24,521 nucleotides of DNA, taken from Candidatus Levyibacteriota bacterium. GTDB taxonomy: Bacteria; Patescibacteriota; Microgenomatia; Levybacterales; UBA12049. Numbering within the stretch: the stretch's first letter is position 1; every line of letters begins with the position of its first letter. The stretch lies in NCBI GenBank assembly GCA_016192645.1, contig JACPTT010000016.1, positions 1 through 24,521 on the forward strand, written 5' to 3'. Shown in pieces: positions 1 to 7,021 of this stretch. The translations under genes and the position numbers were made by a program. Under the pieces are notes generated by a model. That model saw nothing but the letters and a program-made list of their open reading frames with translations, was not told the DNA's origin and did no database searches.

Positions 1-752
1 AAAACCCAATTTCTCCTTTGCTTTTTGCCCAAGCCGCTCTTATTATGGATGATGAATCAAAAGTTGTGCTTTTTGCAAAGAATGAGAAGCTGCGCTTCTC
101 GATGGCCTCAACGGTTAAGATTATGACGGCTCTAGTGGCACTGGACTATTATAAGATGGATGATATTTTGACTGTTTTAGATAACAACGTTTCAGGTGTT
201 AAAGTTGGTTTTCAGAAAGGCGAGAAAATACGTTTTGAGAATCTTTTATACGCCATGCTATTGCCGTCCGGTAATGATGCGGCGCTTACAATTGCTCAAA
301 ATTATCCAGGAGGAGTTGAGGCATTTGTTGAGAAAATGAATGAAAAAGCCAAAGATTTATATCTTCTCGGCACTCACTTTTCCGATCCGGCGGGTTTGCA
401 AGATGATGGAGATTACACAACAGCGCTTGATTTAGGAAGACTTGCCTCGGTTGCTATGAGAAATGAAAAATTTTCCCAGATTGTTTCAACAAAATACAAA
501 GCGATATCAAGCATAGATGGGAGCCGAAGCTATGAGCTTCGTAATCTAAATAAGCTTTTGGGAACAAATGGCGTGACCGGAATAAAAACCGGTTTTACCG
601 ATGAAGCAGGCGGGGTTTTGGTAACATCAACTTATCAAAACGGTAAAAAAATCCTTATTGTAATAATGAAAAGTCAAGATAGGTTCGCAGATACAAATGA
701 GCTGCTTTTAGCAATCGAAGGAAATCTTACTTTTCTATCCATTCGTCCCTGA
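1..752 (+). CDS. D-alanyl-D-alanine carboxypeptidase (peptidase S11), 5' end cut by window
   Basis: Serine-type DD-peptidase of the DacA/DacF family, which removes the terminal D-Ala from peptidoglycan stem peptides outside the membrane. The frame is open to the left edge, so the signal peptide and true start lie outside the window. Counting from the TTG at position 18, the catalytic SxxK motif is S31-T-V-K34 within MASTVKIMTALVAL, the SxN motif is S84-G-N86 and the KTG motif is K190-T-G192 in GIKTGFTDEAGG. All three active-site motifs are present in the expected order and spacing. The protein ends about 50 residues after KTG, so the C-terminal PBP5-like domain and membrane anchor are absent. 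Its last 26 bp overlap the 3' end of the opposing gene. Confidence 0.93.
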   Translation, partial: NPISPLLFAQAALIMDDESKVVLFAKNEKLRFSMASTVKIMTALVALDYYKMDDILTVLDNNVSGVKVGFQKGEKIRFENLLYAMLLPSGNDAALTIAQNYPGGVEAFVEKMNEKAKDLYLLGTHFSDPAGLQDDGDYTTALDLGRLASVAMRNEKFSQIVSTKYKAISSIDGSRSYELRNLNKLLGTNGVTGIKTGFTDEAGGVLVTSTYQNGKKILIVIMKSQDRFADTNELLLAIEGNLTFLSIRP

Positions 753-1779
753 TAGCCTCAACAAAGGCAAAAAAGCCGTTATTTCCCTCAAAAACTATAA
801 CTGGTAGAAGGTAGTTTTGTTCCTTATCCGAAAGATAGTAACCTAAAGAGATGTCTTTGATTGCGATATTTTCTTCATTGCCAAAGTACGAAGTAAGATA
901 GGCTTTGCTATTTTTCAGTTCTGAAAATGCTTCTTCGGCGGTCTTTAGAGGATAGGTAGATGAGACTTCGCTTATGTTATGGTGGAAGAATTTTGCCTCA
1001 ACAATCTGTGATCCAAAAGTTCCTGCGGCAATCAGAGCATAGATAATTGAATTTTTGGGGTTGGGATAATAAATAGGCAGTTTGTCAATATCTTTTTGGA
1101 AAAAATCAACACGAATAAGTTTCGCTTTGGAAAGGCTCGTTGCTGGAACTAGTTCTTGGTCTTTGATTGACAAAAGAGTTGTTTTTGTTTTTGCAGCTTC
1201 GATATCTTGGGGAAAATCAATATTTTTCAAAAAATTTTCGGCCAAGGCAATTGCTTCGTTTTCATCCGGCAGGTTTTTTGCTAAAAGAATATCTTGGTCG
1301 GAAATAAAATCCGAGGAAAGAGAAAAATTGAAAGATGAAATATCAAAGAGAAGCTTTTTTGAGGGAGTGTTTTCTCTAACCCATTGATATAAAGTGTTGG
1401 AGATGCGAGCGGGAGATGAATTAAAACCCATTTTTGAAACTTTTTCTTGAGCTTTTTCCAAGGCAAGGAGGCTGGGCTCGGGCTGGACAATCTTATAGAC
1501 GTAGGTTTGCGTTGGAAGGTTGGGCAGTTGACCGGAGAGGGTATTAAGGCGATAGGTAAATCCGCCAGTCGGCGGATTAACTGCATTATCCGGAAATGCG
1601 GCAGGGGACAGTTTGCCAAATTTTACGGTTGGAGGAGGGAGCGGAGTAGGAAAAAAATATTCCTTGATTTGTGTGCCAACCCGAAGACCGACAATAAGAA
1701 CGACGATGGCAATAACCGCAAAAGCGCCCCATTTTAAGATTTTTTTAGTAAATGCGGTTGCTTTGTGAAGCGTTGCCAT
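727..1779 (-). CDS. membrane-anchored protein of unknown function (350 aa)
   Basis: No recognised domain. A short cytoplasmic N-terminus is followed by one membrane helix at about residues 15-35 (WGAFAVIAIVVLIVGL) and a large presumably extracytoplasmic region with a proline-rich linker. The C-terminal half has short conserved-looking motifs such as YYPNPKNSIIYAL, STYPLKTAEEAF and LGYYLSD, of a type I associate with unnamed CPR envelope proteins (inference). I chose the ATG at 1777-1779 because a TATACT box ends 6 nt upstream; the frame stays open to a start 16 codons further out, but that would place the box inside the gene. A near-palindrome at 1559-1578 encodes the NPPTGG part of the linker. 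It converges on the carboxypeptidase gene. Confidence 0.75.
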   Translation of the reverse strand: MATLHKATAFTKKILKWGAFAVIAIVVLIVGLRVGTQIKEYFFPTPLPPPTVKFGKLSPAAFPDNAVNPPTGGFTYRLNTLSGQLPNLPTQTYVYKIVQPEPSLLALEKAQEKVSKMGFNSSPARISNTLYQWVRENTPSKKLLFDISSFNFSLSSDFISDQDILLAKNLPDENEAIALAENFLKNIDFPQDIEAAKTKTTLLSIKDQELVPATSLSKAKLIRVDFFQKDIDKLPIYYPNPKNSIIYALIAAGTFGSQIVEAKFFHHNISEVSSTYPLKTAEEAFSELKNSKAYLTSYFGNEENIAIKDISLGYYLSDKEQNYLLPVIVFEGNNGFFAFVEAIRDEWIEK

Positions 1780-1782
1780 GTC

Positions 1783-1811
1783 TTGAGTATAGGAGAACTT
1801 TGGGATACAAT
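1783..1811 (+). promoter_or_regulatory. sigma70-type promoter for gltX
   Basis: TTGAGT (1783-1788), a 17-nt spacer and TACAAT (1806-1811) form a good housekeeping promoter. Predicted transcription starts near 1818, giving a leader of about 53 nt for gltX. The -35 box overlaps the -10 box of the divergent gene, so the two promoters occupy the same DNA. Confidence 0.6.
1786..1791 (-). promoter_or_regulatory. -10 box of the leftward 350-aa gene, leaderless spacing
   Basis: TATACT on the minus strand ends exactly 6 nt before the ATG at 1779, so the first transcribed base should be the A of the start codon. This spacing decided the start of the gene. Confidence 0.6.
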
Positions 1812-1815
1812 GCAA

Positions 1816-1866
1816 GAGAGGTACCATTCGGCACCTCTCGCAGGGGCGTACCGAATGGTATGCCCC
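1816..1866 (+). repeat. two adjacent, mutually complementary hairpins in the gltX leader
   Basis: Hairpin A (1816-1839) has 10-nt arms with one mismatch and an ATTC loop. Hairpin B (1843-1866) has 10-nt arms with one G-T wobble and a GAAT loop, and it ends 4 nt before the gltX ATG. TACCATTCGG in A (1822-1831) is the exact reverse complement of CCGAATGGTA in B (1851-1860), so A and B could instead pair with each other over 10 bp. It may be a regulatory leader, or a palindromic repeat that happens to sit there. Confidence 0.7.
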
Positions 1867-1870
1867 AAGT

Positions 1871-3109
1871 ATGATAAGAGTCAGAATTGCGCCTTCACCA
1901 ACAGGGATTCCTCATATCGGCAACACCAGAACTGCTCTTTTTAATTTTTTGTTTGCCCGACATAACAGGGGACAGTTTATTTTGCGCATTGAGGATACCG
2001 ATCGCGTTCGCTATGTTCCCGAAAGTGAAAAGGCAATCTGTGAGATTTTAGAGTGGCTTGGTCTTTTGTGGGACGAAAAATATGTTCAGTCAGGGCGTCT
2101 TGATATTTATCGAGAATATGCAGATAAGTTACTCAAAAACGAGATGGCATATAAAGACGAAGGAGCAGTGCGATTCAAAATGCCAAAAGAAGGCAAGACG
2201 AGTTGGGCAGACGAGGTTGGTAAAAAAACAATTTCTTTCGAAAATAAAACCCAGGAAGATTTTGTAATTCTCAAATCTGACGGTTTTCCCACCTATAATT
2301 TTGCCAATGTGGTTGATGACTATCTTATGAAGATAACCCACGTTATTAGAGGAGACGAATTTATATCCTCAACGCCAAAACATATCCAGCTTTACAAGGC
2401 TTTTGATTGGAAGCCCCCTGTGTTTGCTCATTTGCCGGTTATTCTTGGTTCTGACCGTCAAAAACTCTCAAAGCGCCACGGAGCAGAATCTGTTCTTTAT
2501 TACAGAGAACAAGGATATCTTAAAGAAGCGCTTCTTAATTTTATGGTGCTTTTGGGGTGGAATCCGGGGGAAGATCGAGAAATCATGTCAATCGACGAGA
2601 TGGTTCGGCTCTTCGATCTCAAAGATGTAAATACGGCAAGCCCTGTTTTTGACATTAAAAAGCTTGAGTGGTTTAACGGACATTACATACGTCAACTGCC
2701 GATTGAAGAATTAAAATCAAAAATCAACCCTTCGGCTTCGCTCAGGGCGAGAATTAAAAATTTAGATACAAAGATACTTGATGAACTGATTATACTTGCG
2801 CAAACGAGGATGACAACTCTTAATGACTTCTCTGAGCTGACTCGGTGGATTTTTGAAGAATCAGAAGTTCTTTTAAACGAAAAAGAAAAACAGCTTGCAC
2901 AAAAACTCATTGAGGCCTTTTTAGCAATTGAACAATTTAGCAATGAAACAATCCTTCAGACATTGAAAACCCTTATAAAAACAGAAGGAGTTAAAATGTC
3001 TAACTTCTATAAAATAATAACCGGTAAAGAAACTGGTTTGCCCCTTCCTCAAGCTCTTGAAATTTTGGGTAGAGAAAAAACACTTGGGATACTTAAGAAA
3101 CGGATATGA
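1871..3109 (+). CDS. gltX: glutamyl-tRNA synthetase
   Basis: Charges tRNA-Glu with glutamate in the cytoplasm (class I aminoacyl-tRNA synthetase). The N-terminus carries the class I signature PSPTGIPHIGN, with the HIGH-type motif at H15-I-G-N18, and the KMSKS-type motif is K198-L-S-K201-R. The ALFNFLFAR and RIEDTDRVR segments are typical of GluRS. At 412 residues it is shorter than the usual 460-490, mainly in the C-terminal anticodon-binding part. Residues 287-294 (PSASLRAR) are encoded by a repeat inserted in the frame. It heads a compact chain: its stop overlaps the next start by 4 bp. A tRNA-Glu gene lies at 17354. If the genome lacks GlnRS, the enzyme may also misacylate tRNA-Gln for GatCAB, but that cannot be judged here. 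Confidence 0.96.
   Translation: MIRVRIAPSPTGIPHIGNTRTALFNFLFARHNRGQFILRIEDTDRVRYVPESEKAICEILEWLGLLWDEKYVQSGRLDIYREYADKLLKNEMAYKDEGAVRFKMPKEGKTSWADEVGKKTISFENKTQEDFVILKSDGFPTYNFANVVDDYLMKITHVIRGDEFISSTPKHIQLYKAFDWKPPVFAHLPVILGSDRQKLSKRHGAESVLYYREQGYLKEALLNFMVLLGWNPGEDREIMSIDEMVRLFDLKDVNTASPVFDIKKLEWFNGHYIRQLPIEELKSKINPSASLRARIKNLDTKILDELIILAQTRMTTLNDFSELTRWIFEESEVLLNEKEKQLAQKLIEAFLAIEQFSNETILQTLKTLIKTEGVKMSNFYKIITGKETGLPLPQALEILGREKTLGILKKRI
2728..2747 (+). repeat. CCCTTCGnC...CTCAGGG-type repeat inside gltX
   Basis: CCCTTCGGCTTCGCTCAGGG has imperfect inverted ends (CCCT/AGGG). A relative, CCCTTCGACGAGCTCAGGG, lies at 17428. Here the repeat, with the GCGAGA that follows, is read in frame and supplies the PSASLRAR stretch of GluRS. 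From memory, repeats of this type are common in CPR and other environmental genomes; I could not search for copies. Confidence 0.7.
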
Positions 3110-3696
3110 TTGTTGTCGCCCGGTTTTTATCTTTTTTGTTCCATCCCATCAATCTTTTTATTCCCGTGCCTTTTTTTGTAGTTTATAAGCAAACGCAAAA
3201 TCTCTTGTATGCTTTAAAGTGGGAATTTTTTTCTTCTGCTTTTATTTTTATTGGGATTCTCATTTTTGTTTTCGGGAGGATGAAAGGTTGGTTTTCCGAT
3301 CAGGATTTGTCAAAAAGAGAGGAGCGGTATCTTTTTTATAAAATACTCTTTGGACTTGTTCTTGCTTATTTAATTTCGGCAGTCTTTTTTAAGGGGATTG
3401 TTTTTCCCCTCTCAATTCTTTCGTTTGGGATTGTATCTGGAATTTTGGTCTTTGAGATCGTTAACCACCGGATAAAAGCAAGTATTCATGTCGGGGTGGC
3501 AAGCGCTTTTGTTATTGGCATGAGTCTTCTATATGGAAGTGCGGGTTTTTTGACAACGGTTTGGGTTTTGCCCCTTGTTATGTGGTCGCGATTAAAATTA
3601 AAAAAACACACCTTTTATGAGACGGTTTTAGGGAGCTTCTTAGGTATTACGGTTACAGTCGCGACCTTTTTTATTGGTAAATACATCCATAGCTAA
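3106..3696 (+). CDS. PAP2-like integral membrane phosphatase (divergent)
   Basis: A 196-residue membrane protein with about five or six hydrophobic helices. It carries degenerate forms of the three PAP2 phosphatase motifs: a KREERYLFY segment after the second helix (like KxxxxxxRP), KASIHVGVAS (like PSGH, with the His kept) and SRLKLKKHTFYE (SRxxxxxHxxxD, with Glu for the final Asp). Members of the family dephosphorylate lipid phosphates such as undecaprenyl pyrophosphate or phosphatidate. It overlaps the end of gltX by 4 bp and is followed after 1 nt by a DgkA-type kinase, so a lipid-phosphate or undecaprenol cycle role is plausible (inference). The altered motifs mean activity is uncertain. 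Confidence 0.6.
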   Translation: MIVVARFLSFLFHPINLFIPVPFFVVYKQTQNLLYALKWEFFSSAFIFIGILIFVFGRMKGWFSDQDLSKREERYLFYKILFGLVLAYLISAVFFKGIVFPLSILSFGIVSGILVFEIVNHRIKASIHVGVASAFVIGMSLLYGSAGFLTTVWVLPLVMWSRLKLKKHTFYETVLGSFLGITVTVATFFIGKYIHS

Positions 3697-3697
3697 T

Positions 3698-4066
3698 ATG
3701 ATACATTCACGAAAACTTGCCGCCTCGTTTAAGTTTGCCTTTGAAGGGCTTTTTTATGCTCTTTCTCACAATCAGAACTTGCGAATCCACTTTGCGGTTG
3801 CAACTATTGTGATTCTGGCGAGTATTTTCTTTCGGGTAAATCCCTTTGAGATGGGGATTTTAGGAGTGATGATACTTTTGGTAATTTCAGCCGAAATGAT
3901 CAATACGTCAATTGAGGAGATGGTAAATTTAATTGCCAATGATCATAGAAAAGAGGCAAAAATCGCCAAAGATGTGGCAGCGGGGATGGTTCTGGTAACC
4001 GCCCTTGGATCAGTTATCGTTGGCGTTCTTATCTTTACGCCCCATATTTTAAGATTATTTAGATAG
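3698..4066 (+). CDS. dgkA: diacylglycerol/undecaprenol kinase (DgkA family)
   Basis: Small integral membrane kinase that phosphorylates diacylglycerol (Gram-negative type) or undecaprenol (Gram-positive type). The 122-residue product has the usual family length and three membrane helices. Signature residues are seen at E66, N69 and E73 (AEMINTSIEEMVNLI) and in AKIAKDVAAGMVL (residues 87-99), the active-site and ATP-binding core. I chose the ATG at 3698, one base after the upstream stop; an upstream in-frame TTG would extend it into the preceding gene. It is followed by a GTG start that shares the last base of its TAG stop. Neighbours suggest undecaprenyl phosphate salvage rather than phospholipid turnover (inference). 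Confidence 0.9.
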   Translation: MIHSRKLAASFKFAFEGLFYALSHNQNLRIHFAVATIVILASIFFRVNPFEMGILGVMILLVISAEMINTSIEEMVNLIANDHRKEAKIAKDVAAGMVLVTALGSVIVGVLIFTPHILRLFR

Positions 4067-4953
4067 TGAATAAAGGTCTTTTGTTTGCGATTATTTCGCC
4101 ATTAGTTTCAGGTATTGCCACTATTTTGTTAGGAGGCGCATCAAAGCTTTTGCACCCCTTAGTAATTTTAAGTTTAGCTCCATTAATTGGTGGAGTGCTT
4201 CTTGCTTTATTTCTTCTGTCGCGAGGCGAAAAATTCAAAGCGAAAGAACTTAAACAAAACTCTAAAGAACTATTTTTACTTATAACAGTTCGCCAAATTA
4301 TAGGCTGGATACCTTTTGTTATTGCATTAACTTTTACAGATGCCATAAAGGCAATTTTCCTAACAAAAGTTGAACCATACTTTGTGCTTTTTTGGCATTG
4401 GTTAATAAAAAAAGAACCGGTAAAACCCAGACACATATTTCTTCTAGTAATCCACGTATCAGGGGCAATTTTACTTTCAACAGGAGGAAGGTTTACCCTA
4501 GGAAAAGCTCAACTGGGCGATTTATTTATTGTTGCTTCTATGGCAACTTCTTCGCTTTCTTACATTTGGGCAACAAGTCTTACTAGAAAAATTGGTGCAA
4601 TTAAAACAAATAGTTTTATGCTACTTATTGCGGGTTTAATTTTTTTACCATTTGCGTTACTCGTTTCGCCAGCTAGCGGATGGATAAACCTAACAGGCTG
4701 GGCTTATCTTATTGGTTATACAGTCCTTTTTAGCACAATAGGTCTTACCCTTTGGTTTATATCGTTGAAAAGCGTCAGGGGTTGGATAGTTTCGGCCCTG
4801 CGAGCACTAAGTCCGCTACTTGCCGCGCCATTTGCATATTTTTTATTTGGGCAGACATTAAGCGTAGTACAAATATTAGGTGGGATAGTAGTTCTTATAA
4901 CCTCCTTTTTAATTGCCAAAGAACATTTAGATTCCGCAAAAAAGACTTCTTAA
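4066..4953 (+). CDS. EamA/DMT-family transporter
   Basis: A 295-residue, roughly ten-helix membrane protein with two EamA-type halves (about residues 1-140 and 150-285) of the drug/metabolite transporter superfamily. The second half ends in the typical ALSPLLAAPFAYFLFGQTLSVVQILGGIVVLITSFLIA pattern, of which about 290 residues is the normal family length. The substrate cannot be predicted. It starts at a GTG overlapping the stop of dgkA by one base, with no clear Shine-Dalgarno sequence, so translation is probably coupled. It is the last gene of the gltX chain. Two short inverted repeats follow its stop (AAAAGC-CAA-GCTTTT and CGTTG...CAACG, about 4949-4981), but no clear terminator U-tract. 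Confidence 0.85.
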   Translation: MNKGLLFAIISPLVSGIATILLGGASKLLHPLVILSLAPLIGGVLLALFLLSRGEKFKAKELKQNSKELFLLITVRQIIGWIPFVIALTFTDAIKAIFLTKVEPYFVLFWHWLIKKEPVKPRHIFLLVIHVSGAILLSTGGRFTLGKAQLGDLFIVASMATSSLSYIWATSLTRKIGAIKTNSFMLLIAGLIFLPFALLVSPASGWINLTGWAYLIGYTVLFSTIGLTLWFISLKSVRGWIVSALRALSPLLAAPFAYFLFGQTLSVVQILGGIVVLITSFLIAKEHLDSAKKTS

Positions 4954-5062
4954 AAGCCAAGCTTTTCGTTGACTAGACAACGGAACTAAACCCAAAAACT
5001 TGTTGCTACGGGCGCTGGAATCAGTTAATGTAGTAGTCTGCAACCTCGGAGGTCGCGAGGCT

Positions 5063-5102
5063 GAGGTTGCGAGGCTCTTCCTGCACGTTTTGGAGGTGTG
5101 GT
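5063..5102 (+). repeat. 40-bp direct repeat, copy 1
   Basis: Matches 34 of 40 positions with copy 2 at 6971-7010 in the same orientation. Read on the minus strand, it begins 5 nt after the stop of the MFS gene. Just upstream, CTCGGAGGTCGCGAGGC (5046-5062) partly repeats the same motif, and the set contains short inverted segments, so it may act as a structured 3' end. Confidence 0.75.
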
Positions 5103-5107
5103 AAAAT

Positions 5108-6243
5108 TTATTCGTTCTTATTACTTTTAAATAAAGTCCAGTTAATCAACAAAGTTGGTAAAGAAAAAAGATACGCAAAAAGAAGAGCTTTTGTTGGCCC
5201 AAATTTATCAGCAAAAATCCCAAGAATAATTGCGAAAACTCCAAACGCTAGATTTCCCATAAAGGAATTAAGTGATCCAAGAGTAGCTCTTTGTTCATCT
5301 GTAAATTCTTTTTGCATTAATTTACTATTTGCTACCTCTGTTACTCCATAAAAAAGTGACGTTGATGATAAAAGAACGGGGGAAATCACTGTTGCTATAG
5401 CTACAGAGATAATATTAATTATTTTACCGTAAATGCCAGATATAAGAAGCAAACGAAAAGCCCCTCCTTTTTTAATCAGTTTACCGCTATACCAGTAACT
5501 TATTGCAGCTCCGATACTTGAGAGAACCTTTGAAAAACCAACTGCCCACAAAGGCCAAAGAGTATTAACAAAGGCAGCTCTAAATTGATAGGTTGATTCA
5601 CCGATCGCAAAGCCAATGATGCTATTAGTGCTTAATAATCTTAATTTTCTATTCGTCCATATCTTTTTAGTAGCTGTCATTAAATGTGAGTAGATATTGG
5701 AACTTTGATTACTTTGTCTAGATGGCTCAGCTATCAACAGGGAGATAATGAAGCAGATTACCTGTGGAATTACAGAAAGCCACATTACAAGTGGAAACGA
5801 CCAGACAGCAATAAAACCACCTACGATTATGCCGACTGCTGTCGCTACTTGAAACATCGCGCTTGTCTTTCCCAAATAATGATCGTAGTCGTCCTTTCTA
5901 TTCGAGTTTGATAATGTTTCGTAGAGTAGAGCATCATTATTGCCGCTATACCAAGCTCTTTGTAATCCTTCAAACAAAGCGCCGATAAACAGAACAAAAT
6001 AACTAGCCCCAACTGCATAAAAAGTAACTGATAAAACACTACAAATAGCACCCAATATCATTGTCTTCTTCCTGCCAATATAATCAGAGAAAATGCCAAG
6101 AAACCATAGCAACCGAAAATAAACTCATTCCTAATGCGTATGAGCCGGTTACTTGTGCAAAGTAGATAATTAATATTGCGCTATAAAGATGAAAGTCGGT
6201 AAAGAAATTAAACAGTGCAAGCAATCTAATATTTTTGCGCATG
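5108..6243 (-). pseudogene. MFS permease, frameshifted near TM2
   Basis: Major facilitator superfamily transporter in two frames. The ATG at 6241-6243 opens a 52-codon frame (TM1 and the start of TM2, ending in SYALGMSLFSVAMVS) that stops at 6085. The remainder reads from 6112 down to 5108 in another frame and begins WFLGIFSDYIGRKKTMILG, which contains the conserved loop 2-3 motif (GxxxDxxGRRK). Joining the two leaves about 8 residues missing where relatives have the end of TM2. The total span is 3n+2, consistent with loss of 3n+1 bases at about 6105-6115. Downstream helices look intact. It may be a real pseudogene or a consensus error. Substrate unknown. It lies between two direct repeats together with the broken HAD gene. 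Confidence 0.8.
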
Positions 6244-6316
6244 ACGATTGTTCTTGTTTATAATTTTTTGTTGCTTTTTCCTAGATTACAGTTAAAATAT
6301 AATGTCTAGAAATTTT

Positions 6317-6923
6317 CTATACTTTTATTCCGTAACTTTCTAAGTCTTGCTTTAGCTTTGCATTGTCAGCAAACAAAAATGCCTTTAGACCTATTGTATT
6401 TGATGCATCTACATGCCCTTGTCTGTCGTCAATAAATACAGCTTCTTCTTTTGTAACCTGTAATAACTCTAATATTTTAAGAAATGCTTCTGGTTCGGGT
6501 TTTATCAATTTGTAGCGTGAAGAAATAAGGATTTGATCAAAATATGGAGTAAGATTATGCTTTTGAAATATCTCATCAAACCATTCATAAGTATAATTTG
6601 TGAGCAAGCCAATTTTATACAGAGTTTTTAATTGGGTGATGTATTCCAATAGTGCTGTATTAATTGCAATTTTTTGAAAAATCTGCGGCCAAATTATATT
6701 AACGTCTTTTTTAGTCTCTCTTGCGATTTGTTCGACAAATTCTTTATTGGTAATTATTCCTTTATCAACCTCTTCGGAAATCTTTTGAAAGAAAGGTCTT
6801 TTCTCTTCAATATTTGGAACATTTTCCCGAAGCCATACCCAATATCCATCAACGCCAATTACTCCAGCAAAATCCATCAACGCCAATTACTCCAGCAAAA
6901 TCAAAAATAATAGCTTTTATCAC
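6317..6923 (-). pseudogene. HAD-superfamily hydrolase (subfamily IA type), broken by 28-bp duplication
   Basis: Haloacid dehalogenase-like phosphatase. The GTG at 6921-6923 opens the expected N-terminus (IKAIIFDFAGVIGVDG), but a 28-bp tandem duplication directly over motif I shifts the frame and stops translation after about 25 codons. The body continues from the second copy: motif II LLTNYTYEW, the motif III Lys in LIKPEPEAF, and motif IV VFIDDRQGHVDASN. Collapsing the duplication gives a continuous 192-residue protein. Motif I has Ala where the second Asp is usual (DFAGV), as in the DFGGV-type branch of the family. Restart at an ATG inside the duplication (MDFAGVIGVDGYW) would lose the first beta strand. 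Substrate unknown. Confidence 0.85.
6846..6901 (+). repeat. perfect 28-bp tandem duplication
   Basis: Positions 6846-6873 and 6874-6901 are identical. On the minus strand the unit encodes DFAGVIGVDG, the catalytic motif I of the HAD protein. Because 28 is not a multiple of three, the gene is in frame with one copy and out of frame with two. Confidence 0.97.
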
Positions 6924-6929
6924 CATAAA

Positions 6930-6935
6930 ATTATA
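6930..6935 (-). promoter_or_regulatory. -10 box of the HAD gene, leaderless spacing
   Basis: TATAAT on the minus strand ends 6 nt before the GTG at 6923. This favours GTG over the ATG directly in front of it, and gives the family-typical start MIKAIIFDF. Confidence 0.6.
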
Positions 6936-6970
6936 ACACAGAGCTATTTAATTTATAGCCTGCAGTCTCG

Positions 6971-7010
6971 GAGGTTGCGAGGCGTTTCCTGCGCACCTTG
7001 GAGGTGTGGT
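6971..7010 (+). repeat. 40-bp direct repeat, copy 2
   Basis: Partner of 5063-5102 (34/40 identical). On the minus strand it starts 11 nt after the stop of the nitrilase-family gene, mirroring the position of copy 1 after the MFS gene. CTCG...CGAG and CACCT...AGGTG pairings suggest a folded RNA. Confidence 0.75.
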
Positions 7011-7021
7011 GAGTAAAATAT

